Shown here: in pieces, positions 7,048 through 15,651 of the stretch
Layout of the letters: every line of letters begins with the position of its first letter
How positions within the stretch are numbered: the first letter of the stretch is position 1
Position numbers and translations under genes: made by a program
The notes under the pieces: model-generated
Told to the model about the DNA's origin: nothing
Seen by the model: the letters and a program-made list of their open reading frames with translations, nothing else
The model's database searches: none
Origin: CAYVSF01 sp046482855
Lineage (GTDB): Bacteria > Bacteroidota > Bacteroidia > Bacteroidales > UBA12077
Direction of reading: 5' to 3'
NCBI GenBank assembly: GCA_046482855.1
Contig: JAWOEH010000133.1
Span: 1 to 17,363 of the forward strand
Length of the DNA stretch: 17,363 bases

Positions 7048-9949
7048 TATACGAAATTGATCTGCCATTTTTGAAATAAAAAACACCTCCCCAATCGTGT
7101 TGCACTTTCCAATACTCATTGGCCCAACCATCCTTAACAACAATGTAGCGGGTTAATTTCCGGCCCTTCAGCTTTGAGTGTTCAATGGTAACACCTTCGG
7201 GATATTGGTTGGCTAAGTTACGAAGATAAGTAACACGCTCAACCGTATCGGGCAGATTTAAAGCTTCGATATAGGGTTGTTCTAAAACAGAAAGGGTATC
7301 TTTTTCGGAAAGATCTACTGTCTCCTTTGCAGTCAACTGGTTCTGCTTAATTTGCTGCGCCACTTCTGCTCTGTTCTGCTTGATATCAGCATCATTGGGG
7401 TACAGTGCCATAAGCTCCTGATAGAGCAATGCAGCTTCTTCCAATTTCCCATCGATGAAATACCCATGGGCCTTTGCGGATAACGCCAATAGGATGGAGT
7501 CTTCGGGTATCGCTTCCAACACCTCTGGTTTCTTGGTCTGAGCCAATAAACAAAGGCGTTCAGCCTCATGCTTTAGCTGTAGTGAGTCGGGATAGCTTTT
7601 AATTAATTGTTTCATAAGGTTACAAGCATACAAGTAGCGTCCTGCAAGGGCACGCTTTTGCACCTCTTCCCAAAGCGCATAGTAGATTTCTCTTTTGCTC
7701 TCTTTAAACTGCCGTTCCTGCACCGTGGCAAGCATTCGAAGAGCTCTTTTATTCACAGGATCTTGTTGCATAACCCTATTAAGCGCTCGACTCGCCTGGT
7801 GTAACTGCCTGTTTTCAAGGGCCATCTCAGCCATTATAAATAGCGAATCAATGAGTTCTATTTCCTTACGGCTTTCCTTTATAAGTCTGTTGGTAAGATC
7901 TAAACGGTTCCTCAGAAACGTTGATGATGAATCCATTTGTTGTGCTTGCAGGTAGCGTGCTCGTCCTCTCTTCAGCTCTCCTATGTCCACAAGACTGTCG
8001 GCAGTGTATAGCAGTTCCGTAAATCTTTTACGCTGTAGCCTTTTTTGCTCCACCTCTTGCGCATGTTTCTCCTGCAAGCTTTCCAGGGCATCTAATTGCA
8101 TTCGCGGATATTTCTTCGTAGGATCGAGTTCAAGTGCCTCCTTGTAAAGATTTTCTGCTGCTTCGTACTTTTCCTGTAAAAAAAGCTTATCGGCTTGCTG
8201 ACGCTTGGCACGGAAGGCTTCATTTAAAATTTCTTCTTCTTCCAGTAAGAGTAACATTTGTTCTACACCCAATCGTTGCCGATAAATAAAAGTAGCCGTA
8301 TCTAGTTGTTCCAACCGGAGGTACTTTTCATAAGCCTGACGTACCTGGTTATTCAGCAAAAGCAGTGAAGCATCATATACCAAACTGTCATAATGCAGCC
8401 GTTCGTCCATTTTCCCAGCCATAAGTGTATGCAGGACCTGTATACGTGCCTTTAAAAAGCTATTATGCCGATACTTCTGCTCCAGGTTGTGATACTGCTT
8501 TAATGCCTCAAGGTAGTTTCCACGTTCAAAATTTCTATCAGCCATCGCTAATAACGTATCATCTGGAGGATTGTCTGAGGTTATCTCTTTTTCGAAGCGT
8601 TGCATGCTGGCAATCGAGTCTTTATCAAAGAGCGAGTAAGGACAATGAGCCCAGAGCCAGTAAGCGACTTCGGTATGTCCTGATCTGTGGGCGAAAAAAG
8701 TATCTGTTTGTGCCAATTGTTTTAGCTGGTTACATCTTTGATCCCGGTATTCAAGAAACGACTGGATCAAGTGTAATTTAACCAATTGCCGATGGGCATA
8801 AGGCAATTCAGGAAATTGCCGATACACCGCTTGGTAGATAGGACGTGCCTGATCATAGGCTTTTTGCTGCATCAAAGAGTCGGCTGTGGCTATCCGGGAA
8901 TGGTAATCTTTGACTGAGGCACTCTCTTTCGGGAATAAGCGTTGCTTCCGATCGTGAATAGCATCGATGCGCGCTATCTGTTCCTTTAGGTAGGCTTTGT
9001 CTTCGCAAATCTCCAGAGCATCCATATAAAGCTGGCGTGCAACCCGAGTAAGACGCTTGTAAAAATACGCATCTGCTTCTTGTGTGAGAATTTTGCAACG
9101 TTTTTCCTGAAACCGGGCTTGCCGTTCGCGTTTGTTTTGCTCCTCTTTCCACCTTTCAATGGTGCTTATTTGCCTGTTGGGATGATTATCGTGATGCTGC
9201 AGAGCCAAGGCTTTGCTATAGATGATCCTGGCCTCCTCCATTTCGCCTCGTTGAAACAGGGAGTCTGCCAGTTGAACCGTTTGCAGATAAGCAAAGTAAG
9301 CTTTACTGCTGGCCGACAATTGTTTCTCCACTTCTGCAACCCTGGCGGTAACATACTCATTATCGGGGGCTATATGCATCGCCTTTTGATAATACTCCAG
9401 CGCACGAGTTCTATCCCCCCTTTGGGCGGCTTCATCAGCCTGCTCAAGCCGTTGCAACCAGGCACGCGTATAGTTGGCCATGAGAGTGGCCTCTTTTTTC
9501 GCAAGCTCGTCGCCAAAACCGGGCATCACAAGGCCCATTACAGGATCATAAAATGCCTCAACTTTTAAGGTATCGTTTTCTTCAGCGTCTATCTCTGCAG
9601 GAAAAAGAATAACCGGTATAGTAAACTGCATATGGCCGGTTTCGGCAAGATGAATACGTATATACGTTGGTTTTGCTTCGGCTGCTTCAAAAATGAATAG
9701 CCAGGAATGGTGCGGCCGGATAAAACAACTATATTGACTGTCCACTTTCTTTTGAAGAAGCGTCCGCCCGGAATCGTCATCAATCAGTTTTAAGGTAATG
9801 TTGTGTGCAGGTTGGTATGTACCTTTTAGCGGTTGAAAAACCTCCACCGAACCCGAGATCTTTACACGCGGTTCCTGTGCGTGAGAAGCCACAGAGAAGC
9901 CCATACCCCACCACAATATCTGAACAAACAGGAATGAATACAAACGCAT
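7019..9949 (-). CDS. Large exported TPR-repeat protein
   Basis: A 976-residue protein with a signal peptide (MRLYSFLFVQI..., likely cut after SHA at about residue 24). Residues about 28-140 look like a beta-rich carboxypeptidase-regulatory/Cna-B-like domain (VKISGSVEVF...). Residues about 165-880 hold seven or more degenerate tetratricopeptide repeats of the pattern AD-x-L-x6-Y-x2-A-x3-Y, for example ADKLFLQEKYEAAENLY and ADSLMQQKAYDQARPIY. A C-terminal domain of about 85 residues ends YFKNGRSISYNV. ATG 9949 is preferred to the upstream ATG 9976 because it gives a clean leader. The gene overlaps the binding-protein gene and is probably first in the operon. TPR proteins of this sort act as envelope scaffolds; a role in uptake is inferred from position alone. 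Confidence 0.88.
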   Translation of the reverse strand: MRLYSFLFVQILWWGMGFSVASHAQEPRVKISGSVEVFQPLKGTYQPAHNITLKLIDDDSGRTLLQKKVDSQYSCFIRPHHSWLFIFEAAEAKPTYIRIHLAETGHMQFTIPVILFPAEIDAEENDTLKVEAFYDPVMGLVMPGFGDELAKKEATLMANYTRAWLQRLEQADEAAQRGDRTRALEYYQKAMHIAPDNEYVTARVAEVEKQLSASSKAYFAYLQTVQLADSLFQRGEMEEARIIYSKALALQHHDNHPNRQISTIERWKEEQNKRERQARFQEKRCKILTQEADAYFYKRLTRVARQLYMDALEICEDKAYLKEQIARIDAIHDRKQRLFPKESASVKDYHSRIATADSLMQQKAYDQARPIYQAVYRQFPELPYAHRQLVKLHLIQSFLEYRDQRCNQLKQLAQTDTFFAHRSGHTEVAYWLWAHCPYSLFDKDSIASMQRFEKEITSDNPPDDTLLAMADRNFERGNYLEALKQYHNLEQKYRHNSFLKARIQVLHTLMAGKMDERLHYDSLVYDASLLLLNNQVRQAYEKYLRLEQLDTATFIYRQRLGVEQMLLLLEEEEILNEAFRAKRQQADKLFLQEKYEAAENLYKEALELDPTKKYPRMQLDALESLQEKHAQEVEQKRLQRKRFTELLYTADSLVDIGELKRGRARYLQAQQMDSSSTFLRNRLDLTNRLIKESRKEIELIDSLFIMAEMALENRQLHQASRALNRVMQQDPVNKRALRMLATVQERQFKESKREIYYALWEEVQKRALAGRYLYACNLMKQLIKSYPDSLQLKHEAERLCLLAQTKKPEVLEAIPEDSILLALSAKAHGYFIDGKLEEAALLYQELMALYPNDADIKQNRAEVAQQIKQNQLTAKETVDLSEKDTLSVLEQPYIEALNLPDTVERVTYLRNLANQYPEGVTIEHSKLKGRKLTRYIVVKDGWANEYWKVQHDWGGVFYFKNGRSISYNVFTLEINP

Positions 9950-9961
9950 AACAAAACCACT

Positions 9962-9969
9962 TATATTTG
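9962..9969 (+). promoter_or_regulatory. Possible -7 box for the hybrid kinase gene
   Basis: TATATTTG matches TAnnTTTG exactly, 70 bp upstream of the kinase ATG, within the divergent intergenic region shared with the TPR gene. No TTTG is seen at the right distance upstream, so the element is tentative. Confidence 0.3.
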
Positions 9970-10039
9970 AACACATAATATACTAATAATTGGCAACTTA
10001 TTAAAGCATAGCCCCGTATATTAATCAAAACCCACACCT

Positions 10040-12508
10040 ATGAGATCTTCTTCACGCCTGATGAAACTCACCTCCGTTCTACTGGCAATGCTTCTTTACA
10101 TTCCCATTTCGAAGGCTCAGCATACAGATACGCTCAATTTTCTGGGAAATAAAGATTATCCGCCCTATCAAATGATAGATTCCAAAACAGGAGAACCTAC
10201 AGGTTTTAGTGTCGACATTTTCCGGGCTATTGCCAAAACCATGGGACTTCACTACAAAATTACTCTGACAGACTGGACCTATGCTCGCAACGAGTTGGAG
10301 ATGCAGCGGGTGGATGGACTAATTGCCATGTCGTACTCGCCCACACGAAGTCAGAAGGTACGTTTTACTGTACCCTATGCCTATATCGCCCACAGTCTCT
10401 TTACACGGAAGCCCAGTGATTTTAACTCCCTACAGGAGATGAAAGGCAAAGAAATAATTGTAGTCAAGGGCGATATTATGCACGACTACCTCCGTGAAAC
10501 ACAAATTGCCTCTGTCATTATACCTGTTACCGATTATCGAAAAGCCCTACGCCTATTGGCACAAGGGAAGTATGATGGCGCTCTCTTATCACGCTATCAG
10601 GGCCTATACACCATCAATGAGTACAACCTTACAAATGTAGGCACGGCTGGCGATGTATTTGAATCGAAAGAGGTGGCTATAGCAGTGAATTCCAAACATC
10701 CCGAGTTAACGCCTCTCCTAAATGAAGGGCTGCAAATTATAAAGTCCACAGGTGAATACCAGGCCCTTGTGGAAAAATGGTTTGGCATTTACGAGGAACA
10801 AAAGCTGAAGGATATTCTGTTTCCTATGGCCTGGTACATTCTTGTGCCTCTATTGGCCGTATTTATGCTAATATTTGGCTGGTCATGGACACTGCGTCGA
10901 AAAGTGGCCACACGAACCCAACAGTTGCGCAGCGAATTGGAGCGACGACTGCAGGCAGAAAAAGAGCTGATACAGGAAAAATCGATCTTAAAATCCCTTA
11001 TTAACTCCATTCCCGATCTGATTTTTTATAAGAATAATAAAAATAAATATATGGGCAGCAACAAATCCTTTGCCCACTTTATGGGTGTAAAGCCCGAGGA
11101 GGTTGTGGGGAAAGATGATTATGCCCTGTTTCCCTTAGCCGACGCAGAACGCTACAACATACTGGACTCTAAACTGATGAAGGAAGACAAATCGGCCAAG
11201 ATGGAGATGTGGTCGAGTGACGCAAAAAACAACTACCACCTGCTGGAGATTGTTAAAGTGCCTTTTCACGATGATATGGGCAAAGTGTTAGGCCTGGTAG
11301 GCATTTGTCATGATGTAACCACCCGCCACAAAACCCAGCAATCGTTGCGCATAGCCAAACAGAAAGCCGAAGAGAGTGACAAATTAAAATCGGCATTTCT
11401 GGCTAACATGAGTCACGAAATCCGAACCCCTATGAATGCCATCATCGGATTTGCTGAATTATTGGGCGACAAGGAGTTAAATGACGAACTACGTGAAGAA
11501 CTGCTTACCCATATCAATCAGAACAGTAGCTTCCTGTTGCATTTGATCGATGACATCATCGATTTGGCAAAAATTGAAGCCAATGAACTTACCATTAAAG
11601 CCAAACGTGTTGAAATCGCCCAAGTTATGGATGAGATCTTCTCCTCTACCCGTGATCTTCTTACACCCGACAAAGAAAAGCATATCAAATTTACGCTGGA
11701 ACACCCCACTCCTTCAACCTCCATAACCACCTATACCGATCCGATGAGACTTAAGCAAGTGATTCAGAACCTGGTTGACAATGCCTTTAAGTATACCGAT
11801 AAAGGAGAGATTGTGCTGCGCTACAACCTGCAAAGGGATAAGACTATCCGTTTTGAAGTGCAAGATACGGGTGTGGGGATTCCACCGGAAAAACATGAAA
11901 GCATCTTTGAACGCTTCAATAAGCTGGAGGTGAACAAGACGAAGATATTCCGGGGCACCGGACTAGGCCTGGCCATTTGCAAAAATCTGGTAAAACGGAT
12001 GGGAGGTAGCATTGGGGTAAACTCCATGCCGGGAAAAGGGTCTACGTTCTATTTCACACTTCCCCACCTGCTAACCCAAAAACAGGATATGCAAACAACA
12101 GAACCAAAGCATCGGGCACCCGAAAATGGCTCTTCTGCAAAGATCCTAATTGCAGAGGATGAGTTAAGCAGCTACAAATATCTGCAAATGCTGTTGAAAC
12201 GCGAAGGTTATCAAACGCTAAGAGCTGAAACCGGCATCGAAGCCATTGCAGCCGTTCAGATGCATCGGGATATCCGTTTGATTCTAATGGACATTAAGCT
12301 GCCCGATATGGATGGGCTGACGGCTACCCGGGAAATTAAGCGTTTGTACCCTGAGGTACCCATCATAGCGCAAACAGCCTTTGCCATGACCAATGACGAA
12401 ACATCAAGCCGCGAAGCCGGTTGCGACGACTATCTGAAAAAACCCATCCGCCGCGACATGCTGTTGGAAACAATAAACAAGTGGCTGATTGAGAAGAAGA
12501 GTGAATAA
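10040..12508 (+). CDS. Hybrid sensor histidine kinase (SBP_bac_3 - TM - PAS - HisKA - HATPase - REC)
   Basis: An 822-residue membrane sensor. Order of parts: signal peptide 1-26; periplasmic solute-binding (Venus-flytrap) domain about 32-250, beginning NKDYPPYQM; one TM helix about 263-284; a coiled linker; PAS domain about 315-430; HisKA with phospho-acceptor His459 in NMSHEIRTPMNA; HATPase with N-box Asn581, G1 DTGVGIPPE (Asp609) and G2 GTGLGLA near 639; and a C-terminal receiver with phospho-acceptor Asp751 and Lys801 in LKKP. No Hpt, DNA-binding or enzymatic output domain follows, so the signal must leave through an Hpt protein or another regulator, or the receiver must act as a brake. 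Architecture is BvgS-like. The ligand is probably a small polar solute such as an amino acid. It is divergent from the TPR/ABC operon, a suggestive but unproven link. Confidence 0.95.
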   Translation: MRSSSRLMKLTSVLLAMLLYIPISKAQHTDTLNFLGNKDYPPYQMIDSKTGEPTGFSVDIFRAIAKTMGLHYKITLTDWTYARNELEMQRVDGLIAMSYSPTRSQKVRFTVPYAYIAHSLFTRKPSDFNSLQEMKGKEIIVVKGDIMHDYLRETQIASVIIPVTDYRKALRLLAQGKYDGALLSRYQGLYTINEYNLTNVGTAGDVFESKEVAIAVNSKHPELTPLLNEGLQIIKSTGEYQALVEKWFGIYEEQKLKDILFPMAWYILVPLLAVFMLIFGWSWTLRRKVATRTQQLRSELERRLQAEKELIQEKSILKSLINSIPDLIFYKNNKNKYMGSNKSFAHFMGVKPEEVVGKDDYALFPLADAERYNILDSKLMKEDKSAKMEMWSSDAKNNYHLLEIVKVPFHDDMGKVLGLVGICHDVTTRHKTQQSLRIAKQKAEESDKLKSAFLANMSHEIRTPMNAIIGFAELLGDKELNDELREELLTHINQNSSFLLHLIDDIIDLAKIEANELTIKAKRVEIAQVMDEIFSSTRDLLTPDKEKHIKFTLEHPTPSTSITTYTDPMRLKQVIQNLVDNAFKYTDKGEIVLRYNLQRDKTIRFEVQDTGVGIPPEKHESIFERFNKLEVNKTKIFRGTGLGLAICKNLVKRMGGSIGVNSMPGKGSTFYFTLPHLLTQKQDMQTTEPKHRAPENGSSAKILIAEDELSSYKYLQMLLKREGYQTLRAETGIEAIAAVQMHRDIRLILMDIKLPDMDGLTATREIKRLYPEVPIIAQTAFAMTNDETSSREAGCDDYLKKPIRRDMLLETINKWLIEKKSE

Positions 12509-12824
12509 AACATGTTCTAATTCTTATCCCAAAAACGGAAAATAATCATCGACCTGTCAGCGTGCTTCGCACCTGACAGTGTCAACTTTGAAATGGCTAA
12601 GCACCGAATTTAAGGCAAATTTCCTCTTGCAGGCATGTTAAGAAGGTAAAACAAACGCTGACAGGGTTAAATTATGGTCTCCTATCAAGGCGATCGAACC
12701 TATATTCACACCGCTTACCTACCAAAAAAAAAGTATTTATTTAGTTATGGAATTATCTCCTGGACGAAATAATGCATCCAACAAAAAGTACCTTTTTTGG
12801 CACTAAACAGGAACAATCCGAAAA
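12509..12824. other. Intergenic region between the kinase gene and the CPRC cassette
   Basis: This 316-bp stretch lies between convergent genes. It holds one complete 113-bp repeat unit (12553-12665), described separately, then AT-rich DNA. A weak AAAAAG-TAC-CTTTTT hairpin at 12783-12797 could serve as a terminator, but its stem has only one GC pair. I see no gene and no RNA gene here. Confidence 0.6.
12553..12665 (+). repeat. Solitary REP-like unit, copy 0 (B subtype)
   Basis: A full-length unit that starts CCTGTCAGCGT and ends with its exact inverse ACGCTGACAGG. The first 27 bases form a bulged hairpin (CTGTCAG, bulged C, GTGC, loop TTC, GCAC, CTGACAG). The 3' half carries the B-type core GCAAATTTCCTCTTGCAGG, shared with copies at 15534 and 17232. 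The middle has drifted more than in the array copies, and it lies about 2.9 kb from the rest, after the kinase gene. Confidence 0.88.
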
Positions 12825-14582
12825 TCAATTGGGAATATCAAATACAACCACATGTGCTTCATCGGAATTTTCGCCTATAGCGCAGATGGTTGGCTTCTCC
12901 TGACTCTCAACAAACTGAAAAGAAGATAGCCTTAATCCATTATACCGGGTTGTTAGGTAATTCCGTAATTCACTCTCTCTTCCGTTCACAAGCTTTGTTA
13001 AATATAGAAACTCTCCCTCCTTAATTAGTAGCAAAATATCTTCATCGCTAACATAAAAATCAACAACTTTCTTCGTTAACTTTTTCTTTATCTTAAAAAG
13101 ATCATCAAGCGTGGCTATATGTGGAATATCTTCAAAAAGGGAATCGGTATAACGAAACCCCGGAAACACAATTGTTTTCCGATAATCATCGCCCTCATAC
13201 TTTGTAAGTTGTCCGCTATATGCATCACTAAGCCAAATAGCAGCTTCACTTACCTTCAGCCTGGGATGAAAAAAACTATACCCCAGGTGCAACTTCTGAT
13301 GAAATTTAGGAAGACTACCTACTAGCCTAATCAATTTCCCTGTTGTGTCAAAAAGGCTGAACATAGGAGCATTTTTATAAAACTCAGGGCTGTTTAGATT
13401 TAAATAACGCATGGTATCTGGTGAAGAAGTCGTTCCTACAACAGGCCAGCCTTTTTCTATCGGTAAAAGAAACTGAGTGCGCTGCCAGTCGAAAACTGCC
13501 GAAGTATGATTGAAAATTAGGTCTCCTTTGGCATACTCTCCCTTAAGCGAATAATAGTTAACCAAATGCCCACTTGTAATATCTTTAAACAAGAACGAGG
13601 CCTGATTTTTATATCCTACTTCTTCATTTTCTTTATCCTCCCAAAAAAGATTTGGAAGTGAAGCGTTTATCAATAGGCAATCGTCGATTATAGTGGGATT
13701 AAAATACATTGAATGAAGAACACCATACTGTCTTAATAAATAGAAGATTGAGTCGCTAACATCTTTATGTTTAAAAAGCATCTCTTCCTCTGTTCCTGGT
13801 TTAAAGATTTGCTTCACCACATATTTATCCTCTTTTCTCTCCAATAAGTGCACCTCATGAGTCAAGTCTCCAACAAAGGCAAGCCTCTTAAAATCTTCGG
13901 TAAACCCAGGTGTTGAAACAACTCCTAATGGTTGGTTTTCATTTTCTTGAATACGATAGATTGCAGCGGGCTTTAGCACTAAGTTAACAACGGATTTTGG
14001 TAGTTTTGTTATCTTCATTACTGAATGAACATCAGTATTTTCGACCCTGGTAAACTTGGGAAGAGGACTTTTTTGCCCGACCATTTCTTTCACTAATTCT
14101 TCATTGTAATTAATCCCAAGTGTAGAGATAGATGACAGTAAATGCCCTGTACGTGCGTTAAACTTTAAAAGAAAGGGTACTTGTAATGTATTGCTGGATA
14201 GATAAAAACCATCAAGCAATTCGCTTTCAGTATCTACTAAGTGAAAGACAGCATCAAACTCTTGCTTTTCAAGAAAATGAATAGCAGCTTTTTGTTTTTT
14301 ATAAAATGCTACAACTGCAGTTTGCCCAGAGGAATCCAATTTACTTACCTGTTGTAGAAAGGGTTTTATAACCCCTTCGCATCGAGGACAACTCATAGGG
14401 GGATAAAAGACAACGTATACATACTCCGCTGTAACGCCTAAATCCTTGAAAGACTTGAGCATTTGATTATGTCCGTCAGATAACTGATGAAGTTGATGAA
14501 GTTGATGAACTTTATCAACCTCCTGAGCACCACCCAGGACAACCAGCATGGAAAACACAAAAAAAAGGAAAACACTTTTCAT
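12825..14582 (-). CDS. Exported thioredoxin-like CPRC protein with probable beta-propeller region
   Basis: A 585-residue protein from ATG 14582; the TTG nine bases upstream is in frame but breaks the leader. It has a signal peptide ending near GGAQ (residue 20), then three HQL tripeptides at 26-34. Next comes a thioredoxin-fold-like segment with YPPMSCPRC, cysteines 65 and 68, and a later beta strand with LQVPFLLKF, where VP could be the cis-Pro loop. From about 200 onward the sequence is a run of beta-strand-rich blocks, such as MFSLFDTTGKLIRLVG and AAIWLSDAYSGQL, resembling the exported 6-bladed propeller proteins of Bacteroidota. I do not recognise a named family. It follows two small exported paralogues in one operon and probably acts in the periplasm or at the surface. 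CPRC suggests disulfide or redox chemistry, but this is inference. Confidence 0.8.
   Translation of the reverse strand: MKSVFLFFVFSMLVVLGGAQEVDKVHQLHQLHQLSDGHNQMLKSFKDLGVTAEYVYVVFYPPMSCPRCEGVIKPFLQQVSKLDSSGQTAVVAFYKKQKAAIHFLEKQEFDAVFHLVDTESELLDGFYLSSNTLQVPFLLKFNARTGHLLSSISTLGINYNEELVKEMVGQKSPLPKFTRVENTDVHSVMKITKLPKSVVNLVLKPAAIYRIQENENQPLGVVSTPGFTEDFKRLAFVGDLTHEVHLLERKEDKYVVKQIFKPGTEEEMLFKHKDVSDSIFYLLRQYGVLHSMYFNPTIIDDCLLINASLPNLFWEDKENEEVGYKNQASFLFKDITSGHLVNYYSLKGEYAKGDLIFNHTSAVFDWQRTQFLLPIEKGWPVVGTTSSPDTMRYLNLNSPEFYKNAPMFSLFDTTGKLIRLVGSLPKFHQKLHLGYSFFHPRLKVSEAAIWLSDAYSGQLTKYEGDDYRKTIVFPGFRYTDSLFEDIPHIATLDDLFKIKKKLTKKVVDFYVSDEDILLLIKEGEFLYLTKLVNGRESELRNYLTTRYNGLRLSSFQFVESQEKPTICAIGENSDEAHVVVFDIPN
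14482..14510 (-). repeat. 9-bp tandem repeat encoding (HQL)3
   Basis: Three consecutive copies of the 9-mer CATCAACTT, the last slightly altered, encode the HQLHQLHQL stretch just after the signal peptide of the CPRC protein. The unit is a multiple of three, so slippage would change linker length without breaking the frame. Confidence 0.85.
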
Positions 14583-14583
14583 A

Positions 14584-14652
14584 AGCAGCAAATTGTGGGG
14601 CTGCTAAAAGTTTTTTTGTAGATCCAATTCGTTTCCTTTTTTTGCAGCCCCA
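14584..14652 (-). promoter_or_regulatory. Intercistronic competing hairpins upstream of the CPRC gene
   Basis: Read on the minus strand, the gap between the second small gene and the CPRC gene contains TGGGGCTGC (14652-14644), then GCAGCCCCA (14604-14596), a 9-bp perfect inverted repeat. The same middle arm also begins AGCAGC, which can pair with GCTGCT (14589-14584) one base before the ATG. The two pairings exclude each other, so the region could act as a translational gate or attenuator. Structure is inferred from complementarity only. Confidence 0.45.
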
Positions 14653-14658
14653 AGTTAT

Positions 14659-14985
14659 TTATCTAAATCTTGTTAATTCTTCATCCGCAATTTTTTCAAT
14701 TGGGTAAGAGAGATTAGAAGTCTGCTCCTCGTTTTCGTTAAAAACTACAACCTGTGCAACTACGTTTACTTCTGTCTCACCTGCTTCTTGTTTCTTAAGA
14801 TCTTCCCAGGTGATTTCAATCACTGCACATTTTTTTAGTTTAAAACCCGGACAGAGTTTTACTTCATCGCCAGAAATAACAGCACCGGCTTTACCATAGA
14901 CCGGAATCTTTATGGCATTGGCATTGAAAACGAAAATGCACATAAAGAAAATGGATACGCATAAGGTTGCAAATACTCTCTTCAT
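14659..14985 (-). CDS. Small exported protein, C-x7-C family, paralogue 2
   Basis: A 108-residue protein with a signal peptide ending in NANA (residue 24). The mature part begins IKIPVYGKAGA and has two cysteines, Cys45 and Cys53, in CPGFKLKKCA. It aligns with the gene just upstream over the whole first half: IK-x-(I/V)-YG, a GDEV/DGEV turn, CP, seven residues between cysteines, and CA. The C-terminal half (EVNVVAQVVVFNENEE) is more divergent. Its start overlaps the stop of paralogue 1 by four bases (ATGA), so translation is coupled. The two cysteines of the signal peptide are not in a lipobox. I recognise no family and no enzyme motif; a secreted structural, ligand or peptide-type protein is as far as one can go. 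Confidence 0.8.
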   Translation of the reverse strand: MKRVFATLCVSIFFMCIFVFNANAIKIPVYGKAGAVISGDEVKLCPGFKLKKCAVIEITWEDLKKQEAGETEVNVVAQVVVFNENEEQTSNLSYPIEKIADEELTRFR

Positions 14986-15293
14986 GGTCGACGCTTTTTA
15001 TATTCTTGAAGTACAACATTACGCACGCCAATTTCTCCATTATCAAGGACGAAGAAATCAGCGCGGACTATCCTATAAAGACTCGTGCTCTCGCTTACAT
15101 CGGCTTTTTTGAGCTCAATAAGCTCACCAGTTTTAAGGTCAAGCGTAGCACAGGCAGCTTCAGCAGACTTAGGGCACACCGTTACTTCACCATCCTTATA
15201 GGTAGCACCTCCTGAACCATAAATAGTAACCTTTATGGCAAATAGTGAAGTAGATAATAAAAGAGCTGCGATAAGAAATAGTAACTTTTTCAT
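14982..15293 (-). CDS. Small exported protein, C-x7-C family, paralogue 1
   Basis: A 103-residue protein from ATG 15293; a TTG six bases upstream is ignored because the ATG gives the clean leader MKKLLFLIAALL. Cleavage is expected after SLFA (residue 19), giving a mature protein that begins IKVTIYGSGGATYKDGEV. Cysteines 40 and 48 lie in CPKSAEAACA, the same C-x7-C spacing as paralogue 2. The tail is basic (EYKKRRP). It is the first gene of the three-gene minus-strand cassette; its promoter must lie in 15294-15530, but I see no convincing box. The family is not one I recognise. A disulfide or metal site from the paired cysteines is plausible, especially with a CPRC protein downstream. Confidence 0.8.
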   Translation of the reverse strand: MKKLLFLIAALLLSTSLFAIKVTIYGSGGATYKDGEVTVCPKSAEAACATLDLKTGELIELKKADVSESTSLYRIVRADFFVLDNGEIGVRNVVLQEYKKRRP

Positions 15294-15533
15294 AATCAAA
15301 AAAGTTTATTCCTACTCTTCGAGGGTTTTTCGGCACCCACCCTTTCGAGAATTATCTTTATGTAAATTTACAACTACAAGTTACGAAAAAGTACAGTTTA
15401 ATCATTACCGTTAATCACCAACTTTTCAACAGATTAAGACATTCACATCCTAAAATAAACGAGGCAATGCATAAACTGTCTTTTGGCAGCACCATAAATT
15501 CCAGCGGATTAATCCTACTCATGATAAATCTAA

Positions 15534-15620
15534 GCGTCGATTCTGAAAGAGCGATCCATCGATTTTAATGCAAATTTCCTCTTGCAGGCATGGTAAGAAG
15601 GTAAAACAAACGCTGACAAG
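15534..15620 (+). repeat. REP-like unit, copy 1, 5'-truncated (B subtype)
   Basis: Lacks the leading bulged hairpin; the match begins at GCGTCGATTCTG, equivalent to the base of the hairpin's 3' arm. The 3' half is B-type and ends CGCTGACAAG, one base off the usual terminus. It is followed by a linker AGATCTGACCAATCATATG that reappears at the end of the window. Confidence 0.8.
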
Positions 15621-15651
15621 CAGATCTGACCAATCATATGAAACCTACAGA

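Noticed and set aside
7069..7143. Extended N-terminus of the binding protein (start at 7143)
   Set aside because: It would place 55 residues before the lipobox Cys and overlap the TPR gene by 125 bp; the later ATG gives a normal lipoprotein leader.
9080..9568. Plus-strand frame of 162 codons inside the TPR gene
   Set aside because: It is the antisense of a clear TPR coding region with strong repeat motifs, and shows none of its own.
12783..12797. AAAAAG-TAC-CTTTTT as a terminator of the CPRC gene
   Set aside because: The stem is almost all AT and likely unstable; noted only as a weak possibility in the intergenic entry.
15320..15350. Hairpin AGGGT / ACCCT upstream of the small exported genes as riboswitch or terminator
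   Set aside because: A five-base stem with a large loop is too weak, and no known riboswitch motif is visible.
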